A stretch of 64,000 bases of DNA, taken from positions 51,570,407-51,634,406 of the forward strand of contig CM036762.1 of NCBI GenBank assembly GCA_020796225.1, read 5' to 3'. The stretch comes from Arion vulgaris (lineage: Eukaryota > Mollusca > Gastropoda > Stylommatophora > Arionidae). The notes below the pieces were generated by a model. That model was not told where the DNA came from. It did not search any database and saw nothing but the letters and a program-made list of their open reading frames with translations. A program made the position numbers and the translations under genes. Shown one piece after another: positions 30,690 through 42,644 of the stretch; the first letter of the stretch is position 1, and each line of letters starts with the position of its first letter.

Positions 30690-31245
30690 GTAATTAAATT
30701 GGTTGGTGGATTGATTGATTGATATATTGATTAATTAATTGATTGCTTGCTTGCTTATTGATTGATTGATTGATTGATTGCTTCATTGATTGACTGATTT
30801 ATTGATTGAAAGCTATGTTGATTGATTTGATTCATTCATTCATTCATTCATTTATTCATTCATTGTTTTATTGATATATTGACTGATTGATTGTTTGGTT
30901 GATTGATTGATTGATTGATTGATTTTTAAGAGCGTCATCATTGCACTTTGATGAATAACCATGTGTACTCCGATATATTTCTTACACAGGAAGATCTCAG
31001 CAGCAACGTACGAGCTCCGTAGCATGAGCAATTGTCGTCTATATAATTTTGAAGATGCTGAAAATGTTTGTAGTAATTGTATTGTAAATCTTGTTTAATT
31101 AATTTTGCCCGGGCAGTGGCTTTGCAGCCTACTCATCGATTTCCACCTGCCAGGAGCTGTTTTGTGTGCTCATCTTGAACACGGAACCTACGTTTTATCG
31201 TCCGTCTCCGATAGGATTAGGAGCTCAATCTCACATACACTGCCA
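30690..31245 (-). mobile_element. SINE-E with expanded (GATT)n tail, head missing
   Basis: A degenerate GATT/GATTGCTT/CATT tract fills 30690-30925, read on the element's own strand as a greatly expanded (TCAA)n tail. It is followed by the SINE-E body (GTACTCCGATATATTTCTTA, GAAGATCTCAGCAGCAACG, TACGTTTTATCGTCCGTCTC). The tRNA-like head is replaced at 31246 by a family 5 LINE end. Confidence 0.8.
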
Positions 31246-31610
31246 GAACGGACTTTTGTGTATGCTTCAAAAATAGTGTTTTCCACCATCTCTGTTAATT
31301 CTGAGATCCACCTTTTGCTTGGGCGATCTTGTGTATTATCACTGTATCCACTGTATCCACTGTATCGTATCCACTGTATCTGTATCCACTGTATCGGTAA
31401 CAAATGTCCTTTGAGACGATGTAGTCTGTTAGTATTTTGCTTATGCGACCGAACTATTTCATTTGTTGTTTCTTGATAAAGTTCAGAATTGATGTTGTAT
31501 CTACTTTTTCCAGATGTCTACATTTCGAAACCGGTCTCTTCCTAATACTCCCAGTATTCTAGACACTTTTCTTCTTGCCTTGCAATCATCCCAATGTGCT
31601 GTCACGTCTG
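31246..31610 (-). pseudogene. LINE 3' part (family 5) with a (CCACTGTAT)n insertion
   Basis: The reverse strand reads RWISELTEMVENTIFEAYTK and related text. The + strand has CTTGATAAAGTTCAGAATTG, shared with 24925. At 31345-31400 the GTATCCACT string is repeated five to six times where related copies have it about once, a small array inside the LINE. Confidence 0.72.
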
Positions 31611-32054
31611 TTTACAACGATCGATTTCCAATTTGCGGATATATGATTGTATAGCTAATATTAATGTATTGATCTGTATGTATTGAACGAGCGACATTCG
31701 TGTAGCAATATTGCTCTTCTCACCAAGTGAGACACCCGGTAGACTAAATAACCTCACTGACAATAGCGTATGATTCTATAAACAGTGGCTGGCTGGCAAT
31801 GCTGCTAGCTTACCCGATGTCAAGTGGTGTTCTAATGATGTGCCCCCTTCCTTTCGACTTAGAGAATATGTGAACAATTTCAAAGTACAAAATGGCTCTC
31901 CGGGACTCCATTTACTGGGGCCGTTGTTGTATCTGACTCTCAGTAGATGCTTCACAAGATCCAAAAGAGCAGGTTTCGGTATGAGTGGATATCGTCTATA
32001 GAAGTTTCTAACCTCCAGCGGCTTACGTTGATCTAATGTCCTGGGCATGCGGGT
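31611..32054. other. No gene recognised
   Basis: Contains a 90-codon reverse open frame (31776-32048) beginning MPRTLDQRKPLEVRNFYRRY. I recognise no domain in it. It sits just upstream of a LINE tail and may be old transposon sequence. Confidence 0.35.
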
Positions 32055-32395
32055 GTTTGCGGGATTGAGAGAGCGGTCAGACTTGTATCAACAGCGTCGA
32101 TTGTTGGGGAGTTGAAGATGGATAAGGGGATATTCTTCGGTCTCTTCGCGACTCTGTTGGATGAGGACACTAAAATAGATGTTGAATCAATCCAGCGATT
32201 TAAGCAGTTTAAAGTTACTTGTTGTACTAGTAGAACTGGATGCCCGAGGGGCAGAGTGAGAAGTGTGTTTAATCATCGAGCCGCGAGAACCATCAGTATG
32301 CATACTCTTCGATATCTGTTGGGAGAGACTGTGCACGTATGGGTATGCCCTGAGTGCTGGGACTTTAGTTTAGTAACCACTAACCAATAATCAAA
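32055..32395 (+). mobile_element. LINE C-terminal tail fragment (family 12)
   Basis: An open + frame reads KMDKGIFFGLFATLLDEDTK, then RVRSVFNHRAARTISMHTLR, YLLGETVHVWVCPECWDFS. It is parallel to 1590-1905 and 43785-43962. The C-terminal W-CPEC motif may be a remnant Cys cluster. Confidence 0.6.
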
Positions 32396-32434
32396 GTACA
32401 AATATAATGAAAGTTTCAATATTACTATAGTATT

Positions 32435-32625
32435 CAGCTAAGGTAGGACAGATTAGCTTAATACAGAAGCGAACTCCTATCAACTCAGACACAAGAGGGT
32501 TGTAGGTTCAATCCCACACTTGAGGAAAGGAATTGGTCCTCCTACCTCCTGCACACTAGGGTCTAGAAATGTGAAGTGAAGCTACTTCATACCTTACGTC
32601 TGAAAAGGCTGTGGGAAGTTTTATT
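32435..32625 (+). mobile_element. SINE-F copy
   Basis: ATCAACTCAGACACAAGAGG, GTTGTAGGTTCAATCCCACA (good B box), GGAATTGGTCCTCCTACC, GCACACTAGGGTCTAGAAAT. tRNA-derived. Confidence 0.75.
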
Positions 32626-32693
32626 TATTGTGCAACTAAAATTTACATTGTAAAAAAGGGAAGTAAGAAACACTTTTTCATACCTTGAGATAT

Positions 32694-32894
32694 TTTTTTC
32701 GATCCAGAAGCACTTGAGCTTTTCAGCTCTTCGGCTCGGTGCCATAGACATCATGACCCTTCGGTTCGGTGCCACGAACACCGTAAATCTGGGGAATCTG
32801 TGGCTTTTCTGCCATACCGCGGAATTGAATCCGCACACACAGAGGGATAGTCACCCGTAGTCCAACGCGCTACGAACACGCTGGGCAGACGGGC
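32694..32894 (-). mobile_element. SINE-B with 13-bp target duplication
   Basis: A 201-bp reverse-strand SINE-B flanked by TACCTTGAGATAT at 32681-32693 and 32895-32907. The complement of the head (AACACGCTGGGCAGACGGG) and of the B box (GCGGAATTGAATCCGC) are both present. Confidence 0.93.
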
Positions 32895-32934
32895 TACCTT
32901 GAGATATATTGGGGAATATAGAGTTAGGGTCGTA

Positions 32935-33040
32935 TTTTTTTTTATTGACCGTCGGCACACGATGATGATGTGGTCAACATTACGCCGTCTGTCTTTACTT
33001 CCCAGTACTTGTCCAGGTACACACTCAAAACTGGGCAGAG
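32935..33040 (-). mobile_element. SINE-D fragment
   Basis: GACCGTCGGCACACGATGAT, GATGTGGTCAACATTACGCC and CTTTACTTCCCAGTAC are the complement of the SINE-D core at 60595-60660. Confidence 0.7.
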
Positions 33041-33171
33041 CTACTATTTAATACAGATTTAATATATAATTTTTCAAGGATGCAAATAATGGAGAGAAAA
33101 AATCATAACAATTTGCAGATCGAAAAGTGGATATAGGGTTACGCCCTTTAAGTATTAGTTTTATAGTTACT

Positions 33172-36100
33172 GGTGGACCTACAGGTGAACCTTCTTTGGA
33201 ACTACGGAGATTGTGATTTGTGCAGTACTATCAGCAGATGTGATATTGGTGGGCCTCCAGGTGAACCTTCTTTGGAACTACGGAGATTGTGATTTGTGCA
33301 GTACTATCAGCAGATGTGATATTGGTGGGCCTCCAGGTGAACCTTCCTTGGAACTACGGAGATTGTGATTTGTGCAGTACTATCAGCAGATGTGATATTG
33401 GTGGGCCTCAGGTGAACCTTCCTTGGAACTACGGAGATTGTGATTTGTGCAGTACTATCAGCAGATGTGATATTGGTGGGCCTCCAGGTGAACCTTCCTT
33501 GGAACTACGGAGATTGTGATTTGTGCAGTACTATCAGCAGATGTGATATTGGTGGGCCTCCAGGTGAACCTTCCTTGGAACTACGGAGATTGTGATTTGT
33601 GCAGTACTATCAGCAGATGTGATATTGGTGGACCTCCAGGTGAACCTTCCTTGGAACTACGGAGATTGTGATTTGTGCAGTACTATCAGCAGATGTGATA
33701 TTGGTGGGCCTCCAGGTGAACCTTCCTTGGAACTACGGAGATTGTGATTTGTGTAGTACTATCAGTAGATGTGATATTGGTGGGCCTCCAGGTGAACCTT
33801 CCTTGGAACTACGGAGATTGTGATTTGTGCAGTACTATCAGCAGATGTGATATTGGTGGGCCTCCAGGTGAACCTTCCTTGGAACTACGGAGATTGTGAT
33901 TTGTGCAGTACTATCAGCAGATGTGATATTGGTGGGCCTCCAGGTGAACCTTCCTTGGAACTACGGAGATTGTGATTTGTGCAGTACTATCAGCAGATGT
34001 GATATTGGTGGGCCTCCAGGTGAACCTTCCTTGGAACTACGGAGATTGTGATTTGTGTAGTACTATCAGTAGATGTGATATTGGTGGGCCTCCAGGTGAA
34101 CCTTCCTTGGAACTACGGAGATTGTGATTTGTGCAGTACTATCAGCAGATGTGATATTGGTGGGCCTCCAGGTGAACCTTCCTTGGAACTACGGAGATTG
34201 TGATTTGTGCAGTACTATCAGCAGATGTGATATTGGTGGGCCTCCAGGTGAACCTTCCTTGGAACTACGGAGATTGTGATTTGTGCAGTACTATCAGCAG
34301 ATGTGATATTGGTGGACCTCCAGGTGAACCTTCCTTGGAACTACGGAGATTGTGATTTGTGCAGTACTATCAGCAGATGTGATATTGGTGGGCCTCCAGG
34401 TGAACCTTCCTTGGAACTACGGAGATTGTGATTTGTGCAGTACTATCAGCAGATGTGATATTGGTGGGCCTCCAGGTGAACCTTCCTTGGAACTACGGAG
34501 ATTGTGATTTGTGCAGTACTATCAGCAGATGTGATATCGGTGGGCCTCCAGGTGAACCTTCCTTGGAACTACGGAGATTGTAATTTGTGCAGTACTATCA
34601 GCAGATGTGATATTGGTGGGCCTCCAGGTGAACCTTCCTTGGAACTACGGAGATTGTGATTTGTGCAGTACTATCAGCAGATGTGATATTGGTGGGCCTC
34701 CAGGTGAACCTTCCTTGGAACTACGGAGATTGTGATTTGTGCAGTACTATCAGCAGATGTGATATTGGTGGGCCTCCAGATGAACCTTCCTTGGAACTAC
34801 GGAGATTGTGATGTGTGCAGTACTATCAGCAGATGTGATATTGGTGGGCCTCCAGGTGAACCTTCCTTGGAACTACGGAGATTGTGATTTGTGCAGTACT
34901 ATCAGCAGATGTGATATTGGTGGGCCTCCAGGTGAACCTTCCTTGGAACTACGGAGATCGTGATTTGTGCAGTACTATCAGTAGATGTGATATTGGTGGG
35001 CCTCCAGGTGAACCTTCCTTGGAACTACGGAGATTGTGATTTGTGCAGTACTATCAGCAGATGTGATATTGGTGGGCCTCCAGGTGAACCTTCCTTGGAA
35101 CTACGGAGATTGTGATTTGTGCAGTACTATCAGCAGATGTGATATTGGTGGGCCTCCAGGTGAACCTTCCTTGGAACTACGGAGATTTTGATTTGTGCAG
35201 TACTATCAGCAGATGTGATATTGGTGGACCTCCAGGTGAACCTTCCTTGGAACTACGGAGATTGTGATTTGTGCAGTACTATCAGCAGATGTGATATTGG
35301 TGGGCCTCCAGGTGAACCTTCCTTGGAACTACGGAGATTGTGATTTGTGCAGTACTATCAGCAGATGTGATATTGGTGGGCCTCCAGGTGAACCTTCCTT
35401 GGAACTACGGAGATTGTGATTTGTGCAGTACTATCAGTAGATGTGATATTGGTGGGCCTCCAGGTGAACCTTCCTTGGAACTACGGAGATTGTGATTTGT
35501 GCAGTACTATCAGCAGATGTGATATTGGTGGGCCTCCAGGTGAACCTTCCTTGGAACTACGGAGATTGTGATTTGTGCAGTACTATCAGCAGATGTGATA
35601 TTGGTGGGCCTCCAGGTGAACCTTCCTTGGAACTACGGAGATTGTGATTTGTGCAGTACTATCAGCAGATGTGATATTGGTGGGCCTCCAGGTGAACCTT
35701 CCTTGGAACTACGGAGATTGTGATTTGTGCAGTACTATCTGCAGATGTGATATTGGTGGGTCTCCAGGTGAACCTTCCTTGGAACTACGGAGATTGTGAT
35801 TTGTGCAGTACTATCAGCAGATGTGATATTGGTGGGCCTCCAGGTGAACCTTCCTTGGAACTACGGAGATTGTGATTTGTGCAGTACTATCAGCAGATGA
35901 TGTGATATTGGTGGGCCTCCAGGTGAACCTTCCTTGGAACTACGGAGATTGTGATTTGTGCAGTACTATCAGCAAATGTGATATTGGTGGGCCTCCAGGT
36001 GAACCTTCCTTGGAACTACGGAGATTGTGATTTGTGCAGTACTATCAGCAGATGTGATATTGGTGGGCCTCCAGGTGAACCTTCCTTGGAACTACGGAGA

Positions 36101-38215
36101 TTTTGATTTGTGCAGTACTATCAGCAGATGTGATATTGGTGGACCTCCAGGTGAACCTTCCTTGGAACTACGGAGATTGTGATTTGTGCAGTACTATCAG
36201 CAGATGTGATATTGGTGGGCCTCCAGGTGAACCTTCCTTGGAACTACGGAGATTGTGATTTGTGCAGTACTATCAGCAGATGTGATATTGGTGGGCCTCC
36301 AGGTGAACCTTCCTTGGAACTACGGAGATTGTGATTTGTGCAGTACTATCAGTAGATGTGATATTGGTGGGCCTCCAGGTGAACCTTCCTTGGAACTACG
36401 GAGATTGTGATTTGTGCAGTACTATCAGCAGATGTGATATTGGTGGGCCTCCAGATGAACCTTCCTTGGAACTACGGAGATTGTGATGTGTGCAGTACTA
36501 TCAGCAGATGTGATATTGGTGGGCCTCCAGGTGAACCTTCCTTGGAACTACGGAGATTGTGTTTTGTGCAGTACTATCAGCAGATGTGATATTGGTGGGC
36601 CTCCAGGTGAACCTTCCTTGGAACTACGGAGATCGTGATTTGTGCAGTACTATCAGTAGATGTGATATTGGTGGGCCTCCAGGTGAACCTTCCTTGGAAC
36701 TACGGAGATTGTGATTTGTGCAGTACTATCAGCAGATGTGATATTGGTGGGCCTCCAGGTGAACCTTCCTTGGAACTACGGAGATTGTGATTTGTGCAGT
36801 ACTATCAGCAGATGTGATATTGGTGGGCCTCCAGGTGAACCTTCCTTGGAACTACGGAGATTTTGATTTGTGCAGTACTATCAGCAGATGTGATATTGGT
36901 GGGCCTCCAGGTGAACCTTCCTTGGAACTACGGAGATTGTGATTTGTGCAGTACTATCAGCAGATGTGATATTGGTGGGCCTCCAGGTGAACCTTCCTTG
37001 GAACTACGGAGATTGTGATTTGTGCAGTACTATCAGCAGATGTGATATTGGTGGGCCTCCAGGTGAACCTTCCTTGGAACTACGGAGATTGTGATTTGTG
37101 CAGTACTATCAGTAGATGTGATATTGGTGGGCCTCCAGGTGAACCTTCCTTGGAACTACGGAGATTGTGATTTGTGCAGTACTATCAGCAGATGTGATAT
37201 TGGTGGGCCTCCAGGTGAACCTTCCTTGGAACTACGGAGATTGTGATTTGTGCAGTACTATCTGCAGATGTGATATTGGTGGGTCTCCAGGTGAACCTTC
37301 CTTGGAACTACGGAGATTGTGATTTGTGCAGTACTATCAGCAGATGTGATATTGGTGGGCCTCCAGGTGAACCTTCCTTGGAACTACGGAGATTGTGATT
37401 TGTGCAGTACTATCAGCAGATGATGTGATATTGGTGGGCCTCCAGGTGAACCTTCCTTGGAACTACGGAGATTGTGATTTGTGCAGTACTATCAGCAAAT
37501 GTGATATTGGTGGGCCTCCAGGTGAACCTTCCTTGGAACTACGGAGATTGTGATTTGTGCAGTACTATCAGCAGATGTGATATTGGTGGGCCTCCAGGTG
37601 AACCTTCCTTGGAACTACGGAGATTTTGATTTGTGCAGTACTATCAGCAGATGTGATATTGGTGGACCTCCAGGTGAACCTTCCTTGGAACTACGGAGAT
37701 TGTGATTTGTGCAGTACTATCAGCAGATGTGATATTGGTGGGCCTCCAGGTGAACCTTCCTTGGAACTACGGAGATTGTGATTTGTGCAGTACTATCAGC
37801 AGATGTGATATTGGTGGGCCTCCAGGTGAACCTTCCTTGGAACTACGGAGATTGTGATTTGTGCAGTACTATCAGTAGATGTGATATTGGTGGGCCTCCA
37901 GGTGAACCTTCCTTGGAACTACGGAGATTGTGATGTGTGCAGTGCTATCAGCAGATGTGATATTGGTGGGCCTCCAGGTGAACCTTCCTTGGAACTACGG
38001 AGATTGTGATTTGTGCAGTACTATCAGCAGATGTGATATTGGTGGGCCTCCAGGTGAACCTTCCTTGGAACTACGGAGATTGTGATTTGTGCAGTACTAT
38101 CAGCAGATGTGATATTGGTGGGCCTCCAGGTGAACCTTCCTTGGAACTACGGAGATTGTGATTTGTGCAGTACTATCAGCAGATGATGTGATATTGGTGG
38201 GTCTCCAGATGAACC
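33172..38215. repeat. 76-bp satellite, about 66 units, higher-order structure
   Basis: Unit GGTGAACCTTCCTTGGAACT, ACGGAGATTGTGATTTGTGC, AGTACTATCAGCAGATGTGA, TATTGGTGGGCCTCCA. Most units are over 95% alike. Rare variants recur in register: CCAGATGAACC (34777 and 36452), GATGTGTGCAG (34810 and 36485) and GGAGATCG (34953 and 36628) are each offset by 1,675 bp (22 units plus a GAT insertion). CTATCTGCAG plus GGGTCTCC (35735 and 37258) and GCAGATGATG (35894 and 37417) are offset by 1,523 bp. The array therefore grew by copying blocks of about 20 units. No frame stays open, since 76 is not a multiple of three and TGA is present. Confidence 0.97.
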
Positions 38216-38254
38216 TCCCCCACTTTATATCATAGCAGTCAACATTGTTTAGAC

Positions 38255-38727
38255 CAGCATGTCCCAAAGTGGGCGGTACCGCCCCTCAGTGGGCGCTCAG
38301 GCGTTTTAAGGGGGGAGGGGTGATAGTGGGTTCAGAAGAATTTGGAGGGGGCTCAGGCGACTAGGGTTCGGTGGCTCCTTAAAGAAGAAATTCATAATAA
38401 ATATTTAAAATAAATTATTTTCGTGATTTTGCGATTGAATAATCATTTAAATTTGAATTATGTATTTTAATTCATCTTATGCCCGTCTTACACGATCCAT
38501 TTTTTCATCAATTTTCTATTTCATGCATATAATCATTTGAAAATAGACCATGTATTACAGAAATATATATCAATTTTCTATGTCAAGGAGAAAACAGAGC
38601 ATGTATATATGGCGGAAAGGTAGAGTGGGGTGGGTTCGTTCGCAAACTGTTATAATGTTGAGGGGGGGGGTTACAAAGTTTATGTCGTGCAAAGTGGACT
38701 GTGGGTTGAAAACTTTGGGAACCTATG
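38255..38727 (+). mobile_element. hAT MITE, CAGCGTTTCCCAAAG family, copy 3
   Basis: 473 bp with a perfect 8-bp duplication GTTTAGAC (38247-38254 and 38728-38735). Ends are CAGCATGTCCCAAAGTGGGC and AAAACTTTGGGAACCTATG. The interior is collinear with 19748-20203. It sits between the 76-bp and 11-bp arrays. Confidence 0.93.
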
Positions 38728-38755
38728 GTTTAGACAATTCGCTTCGGTATATAAA

Positions 38756-39240
38756 TAGCAGTTGTATAGCAGTTGTATAGCAGTTATATAGCAGTTGTAT
38801 AGCAGTTGTATAGCAGTTGTATAGCAGTTGTATAGCAGTTGTATAGCAGTTGTATAGCAGTTATATAGCAGTTATATAGCAGTTATATAGCAGTTATATA
38901 GCAGTTATATAGCAGTTGTATAGCAGTTATATAGCAGTTATATAGCAGTTATATAGCAGTTGTATAGCAGTTGTATAGCAGTTATATAGCAGTTGTATAG
39001 CAGTTATATAGCAGTTGTATAGCAGTTGTATAGCAGTTATATAGCAGTTGTATAGCAGTTGTATAGCAGTTATATAGCAGTTATATAGCAGTTATATAGC
39101 AGTTATATAGCAGTTATATAGCAGTTGTATAGCAGTTATATAGCAGTTGTATAGCAGTTATATAGCAGTTATATAGCAGTTATATAGCAGTTATATAGCA
39201 GTTATATAGCAGTTATATAGCAGTTGTATAGCAGTTATAA
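38756..39240. repeat. 11-bp array (TATAGCAGTTG/A)n
   Basis: About 44 units. The only variant is GTATAGCAGTT versus ATATAGCAGTT, mixed along the array. Confidence 0.97.
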
Positions 39241-39662
39241 CTATCATCATAGCACTCCGGACATTACCGGTATTCAATCATTTCAGAGTCTAGTTTGCAT
39301 GAATGGTGGAAAGTAGTTTTCTTGAAACAGCCGGTGGCTTTACCTGTCACTTTCTTTGTAACAATTCTCCGGCGACACTTGGCTGTGGCGTCAAACTTAT
39401 TGGGCAACTAAATTTAGTTCTTTCCACCATTTTGGATGCGTGCGTTGTGATGTTGTATTATAGTCCCTCTGCCTTTATTATGCTTTCATTTCCGCTGTAG
39501 ACGAGATGCCTGGAACTATATAGTTTTTCTTCTTGCTTTTAATACAAGTAATTACACACTGGAATAGGGTTCTATTTTAAGATGCGTGTTACTTTTTTAT
39601 GTTTAATAATTCAGTTTTTTTATATTGTGGTTTTGGATAAGTCCTTTTGTTTGCTGTATCTA
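39241..39662. other. No gene seen
   Basis: Unassigned. CATCATAGCACTCCGGACAT recurs at 45882-45903. A 65-codon + frame (39303-39500) has no recognisable domain. Confidence 0.45.
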
Positions 39663-39955
39663 CATTTGGTGTGTGTGTTTTCTGTGGCTAAGTGGTTATA
39701 TATATATATATATGTGTGTGTGTTTTCTGTGGCTAAGTGGTTTTATATATATATGTGTGTGTGTGTGTTTTCTGTGGCTAAGTGGTTTTATATATATATG
39801 TGTGTGTGTTTTCTGTGGCTAAGTGGTTTTATATATATATATATATGTGTGTGTGTTTTCTGTGGCTAAGTGGTTTTATATATATATGTGTGTGTGTGTG
39901 TTTTCTGTGGCTAAGTGGTTTTATATATATATGTGTGTGTGTTTTCTGTGGCTAA
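39663..39955. repeat. 42-46-bp array carrying a pol III A-box-like core
   Basis: Seven copies of TGTTTTCTGTGGCTAAGTGG followed by (TA)n and (GT)n tracts of varying length. TGGCTAAGTGG fits the tRNA A-box consensus. The last copy is the start of the tRNA-like SINE in the next entry, so the unit is built from that SINE's 5' end plus the microsatellite before it. Confidence 0.92.
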
Positions 39956-40110
39956 GTGGTTAACCATTGCTTTGAGTTTCGAAGGTCGTGAGTTCAAATC
40001 CGGACCGCGCCGTTTTGTTCACAAGTGAATTTTTTTTCAGAGATCCAAGAAGTGTTGTCGGAGCTACGGAGTTCGTGCTTTGTGCAATACTCTAGGCAGA
40101 TTCATGCAAG
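39942..40110 (+). mobile_element. tRNA-derived SINE at the end of the A-box array
   Basis: TGGCTAAGTGGTTAACC (A box), then CGTGAGTTCAAATCCGG (B box) 45 bp on, then CAGAGATCCAAGAAGTG and GGAGCTACGGAGTTCGTGC. The A-to-B spacing is that of a tRNA with a long variable arm (Leu/Ser-like), but no acceptor stem closes. Confidence 0.65.
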
Positions 40111-40111
40111 C

Positions 40112-40255
40112 CATGGATTCGTAGAATTGTATCAAACTTGAGAAAAACTTAGAATATGCTATCAAACACTTATAAAAACCAGCCCCCATTAAACAGGAAT
40201 TTTGATTTTCCCGTCTGAGCTAGTCGGCCTTAAGTTGCTGGAGGCAACGGTCAAC
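40112..40255 (-). mobile_element. Repeat H, truncated - copy
   Basis: CAAACACTTATAAAAACCAG, CCCCATTAAACAGGAATTTT and GTCTGAGCTAGTCGGCCTTA are the complement of 13845-13925. Confidence 0.75.
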
Positions 40256-40914
40256 GCTACTAATACTTGACATTATAACAAAGACAGCTTTTCATCTGAC
40301 AGCAGTCGGAAGAAGGAGATAGGGGAAGAACAAAGTTAAGGGGCTGTACTAGCAGATGTTGAGTGCCGTTAGTAAATTAATTATTAAAAATTCAATTTTA
40401 ACGATTTTGATCCCATATTTTCAGATGTACTTAACAGATCATTATACTATGTAAAAAAGTAATTGTCACTGGGCTTCAGTATATACAAGAAGGTCAATGA
40501 GAATTTTAACACGAAAAATTATTTTAGACATATGTAAAATACAGAGCTCACTTTTTACAAATGTTTTGTGAAATCATACAGTTAATTTAATTCAAAATTA
40601 AACAGCATACACACAGATTGTGTTAGTTCGGCAGGTACTATGGAAAATAGTAGATCTATAATAGATTTTATTTTATGGCCACCTGAAAATTATCTTTTTA
40701 TGGTTTTAAAATTGTCTAATGTGACAAAACATACAAATTAATGCAATTAAGATATTGGAATGCCCTTGGTATTCGCTATAGACAGTTCTAATGTAAACAT
40801 ACTTGCAAAATTACATGCTGATTGGTTAATATTTGACAAAGTTATGACGTAAAGATTATCATGAATTGTTAATTTTCGAACAAAATCTAAAACCGTTCAC
40901 GCGAAGAAGATTTT
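40256..40914. other. No gene seen
   Basis: AT-rich, unassigned; no copy found elsewhere in the window. Confidence 0.5.
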
Positions 40915-41085
40915 ATAATCTTTACTTACTTACTTACTTAATCCCGTCATGCCTAGTGACACATGGGGCTTCAGAAAGGACTTTCCATGCTCTCCTGTCC
41001 CGTGCAACCTTCAGCGCAGAGCCCCACGTCAGAGATGCGGTGTCCAGTTCCTCTTCCATCATGCGCCTCCTTTGAGGCATCATAA
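40915..41085 (-). pseudogene. LINE 3' end (family 11) with (TAAG)n tail
   Basis: The reverse strand reads RRRMMEEELDTASLTWGSAL, KVARDRRAWKVLSEAPC and VTRHDGIK followed by stop and (GTAA)4 (the ACTTACTTACTTACTTA of 40922-40938). The A-DR-AWK-LV-A-C-TRHDG motif is the usual extreme C-terminus of endonuclease/RT LINEs. Confidence 0.85.
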
Positions 41086-41289
41086 CTTGGAAACTATTTG
41101 AACAAATCTAGAAATTTTTTAAGAAATGTGTCCACAATTCGTTAACCTTTAAATAGATACCAAGTAAGTCTTTAAATTTAAGAATCACATTTTGTTCGGT
41201 ATTTCCTGCTAGCACTGACTCCTTAACCTGAAGAACGACGGTTAAAATAGACAAGGAAAAGTGGGACTGACTAAATTGATATGTAATAT

Positions 41290-41558
41290 TCTTCTTCTTT
41301 GAATGCTCCATACCAACCACTTGTTAACCACTCTGTGTGATTTGTACGAGTATATGATCTGAGCCTAAGAGCGATTGTACTTTGTGCCAGTTATGTGCCT
41401 ACAAGTAGACCAGCACATCCGATTTCTGCAATGCTTTTTATTTACTATGATAGCTTCCTAGGTTCTACATCAGTCGCCTCTTACGACATGCCTTGTAGGT
41501 AGCAGTGGTACTATTCTTTGCTTTCTTTGCTGGCCCCGGCAACACACGGGCGTGATAA
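41290..41558 (-). mobile_element. SINE-C copy
   Basis: Complement of the (GAA)n tail at 41290, CCATACCAACCACTTGTTAA, TGATCTGAGCCTAAGAGCG, AAGTAGACCAGCACATCCG, CTTACGACATGCCTTGTAGG and head GGCCCCGGCAACACACGGGC. Confidence 0.84.
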
Positions 41559-41569
41559 GCAATATATAA

Positions 41570-42120
41570 AACATTCACATTTATTAGTTAGTACATATAA
41601 GTTTATTTAACTTGTAGCAACTATATGTGTACTGTGCAACCTCACTTTTACTGTTAGTACATATAGGTATATATTACATGTAGCAACTATATGTTTACTG
41701 TGCAACCTCACTTTTACTGTTAGTACATATATGTTTATTTAACTTGTAGCAACTATATGTTTACTGTGCAACCTCACTTTTACTGTTAGTACATATAAGT
41801 TTATTTAACATGTAGCAACTATATGTTTACTGTGCAACCTTCTCACTTTTACTGTTAGTACATATAAGTTTATTTAACTTGTAGCAACTATATGTTTACT
41901 GTGCAACCTTCTCACTTTCATTAGTTAGTACATATAGGTATATATAACTTGCAGCAACTATATGTTTACTGTGCAACCTTCTCACTTTCATTAGTTAGTA
42001 CATATAAGTTTATTTAACTTGTAGCAACTATATGTTTACTGTGCAACCTTCTCACTTTTACTGTTAGTACATATAAGTTTATATAACTTGCAGCAACTAT
42101 ATGTTTACTCTACAACAGTC
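41570..42120. repeat. 68-75-bp array, 8 units
   Basis: GTTAGTACATATAAGTTTAT, AACTTGTAGCAACTATATG, TTTACTGTGCAACC, CTCACTTTTACT. Unit length differs by a CTT insertion before CTCAC and by ATTAGTTAG versus CTGTTAG. Confidence 0.94.
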
Positions 42121-42390
42121 TCGTTTTCTTAATGCTACACTTGAAGATGTCAGTTTGTATAATTCTAAACATAAGACATGCAGGGCCCAGTCTTAAATTG
42201 TCGATATCTCTATAGAACTTGTCTATGAACGCTGCTTGGGGTGGTGATATCACCTTACTCATGTCCAAGTCTGTTTAACTATATTTGTTTGTTTTAAGAT
42301 GTTCAGTTACATATCCCAGAAGTCTATATATATATTAATCTGCCTAGGTTTTTATATAGTCTAAAATCAATAATATTATACACCATAATA

Positions 42391-42464
42391 TTTCTTTCTC
42401 TCTCTCTCTCTCTCTTTCTTTCTCTCTCTCGTTATCTCTCTCTCCTTCTCTCTCTCCGACTCTC
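42391..42464. repeat. (TC)n microsatellite, imperfect
   Basis: A CT-rich tract of 74 bp with TTTC and GTTA interruptions. Confidence 0.93.
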
Positions 42465-42644
42465 TTGTGAATTTTTAAACCCAACTTGAGGCATAGGTCT
42501 TCAAACAACTTATGCCAAGTCTTGTTATCTTTAACAATCTCCTGCAGCTCCTTCCAGCTCTTGCATATACTGTTAGTCTATGTCTCTGATCTATTGTCCA
42601 AGTATTTATAAGATTCCCTCTCTGTTGCTTTCACTACGGATTCC

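Noticed and set aside
31776..32048. 90-codon reverse frame with a protein-like composition
   Set aside because: No family recognised, no splice or promoter context, adjacent to LINE debris; too weak to call a gene.
1..38215. CRISPR array in any of the tandem repeats
   Set aside because: Units are contiguous without unique spacers, and the DNA is plainly eukaryotic with introns, SINEs and LINEs.
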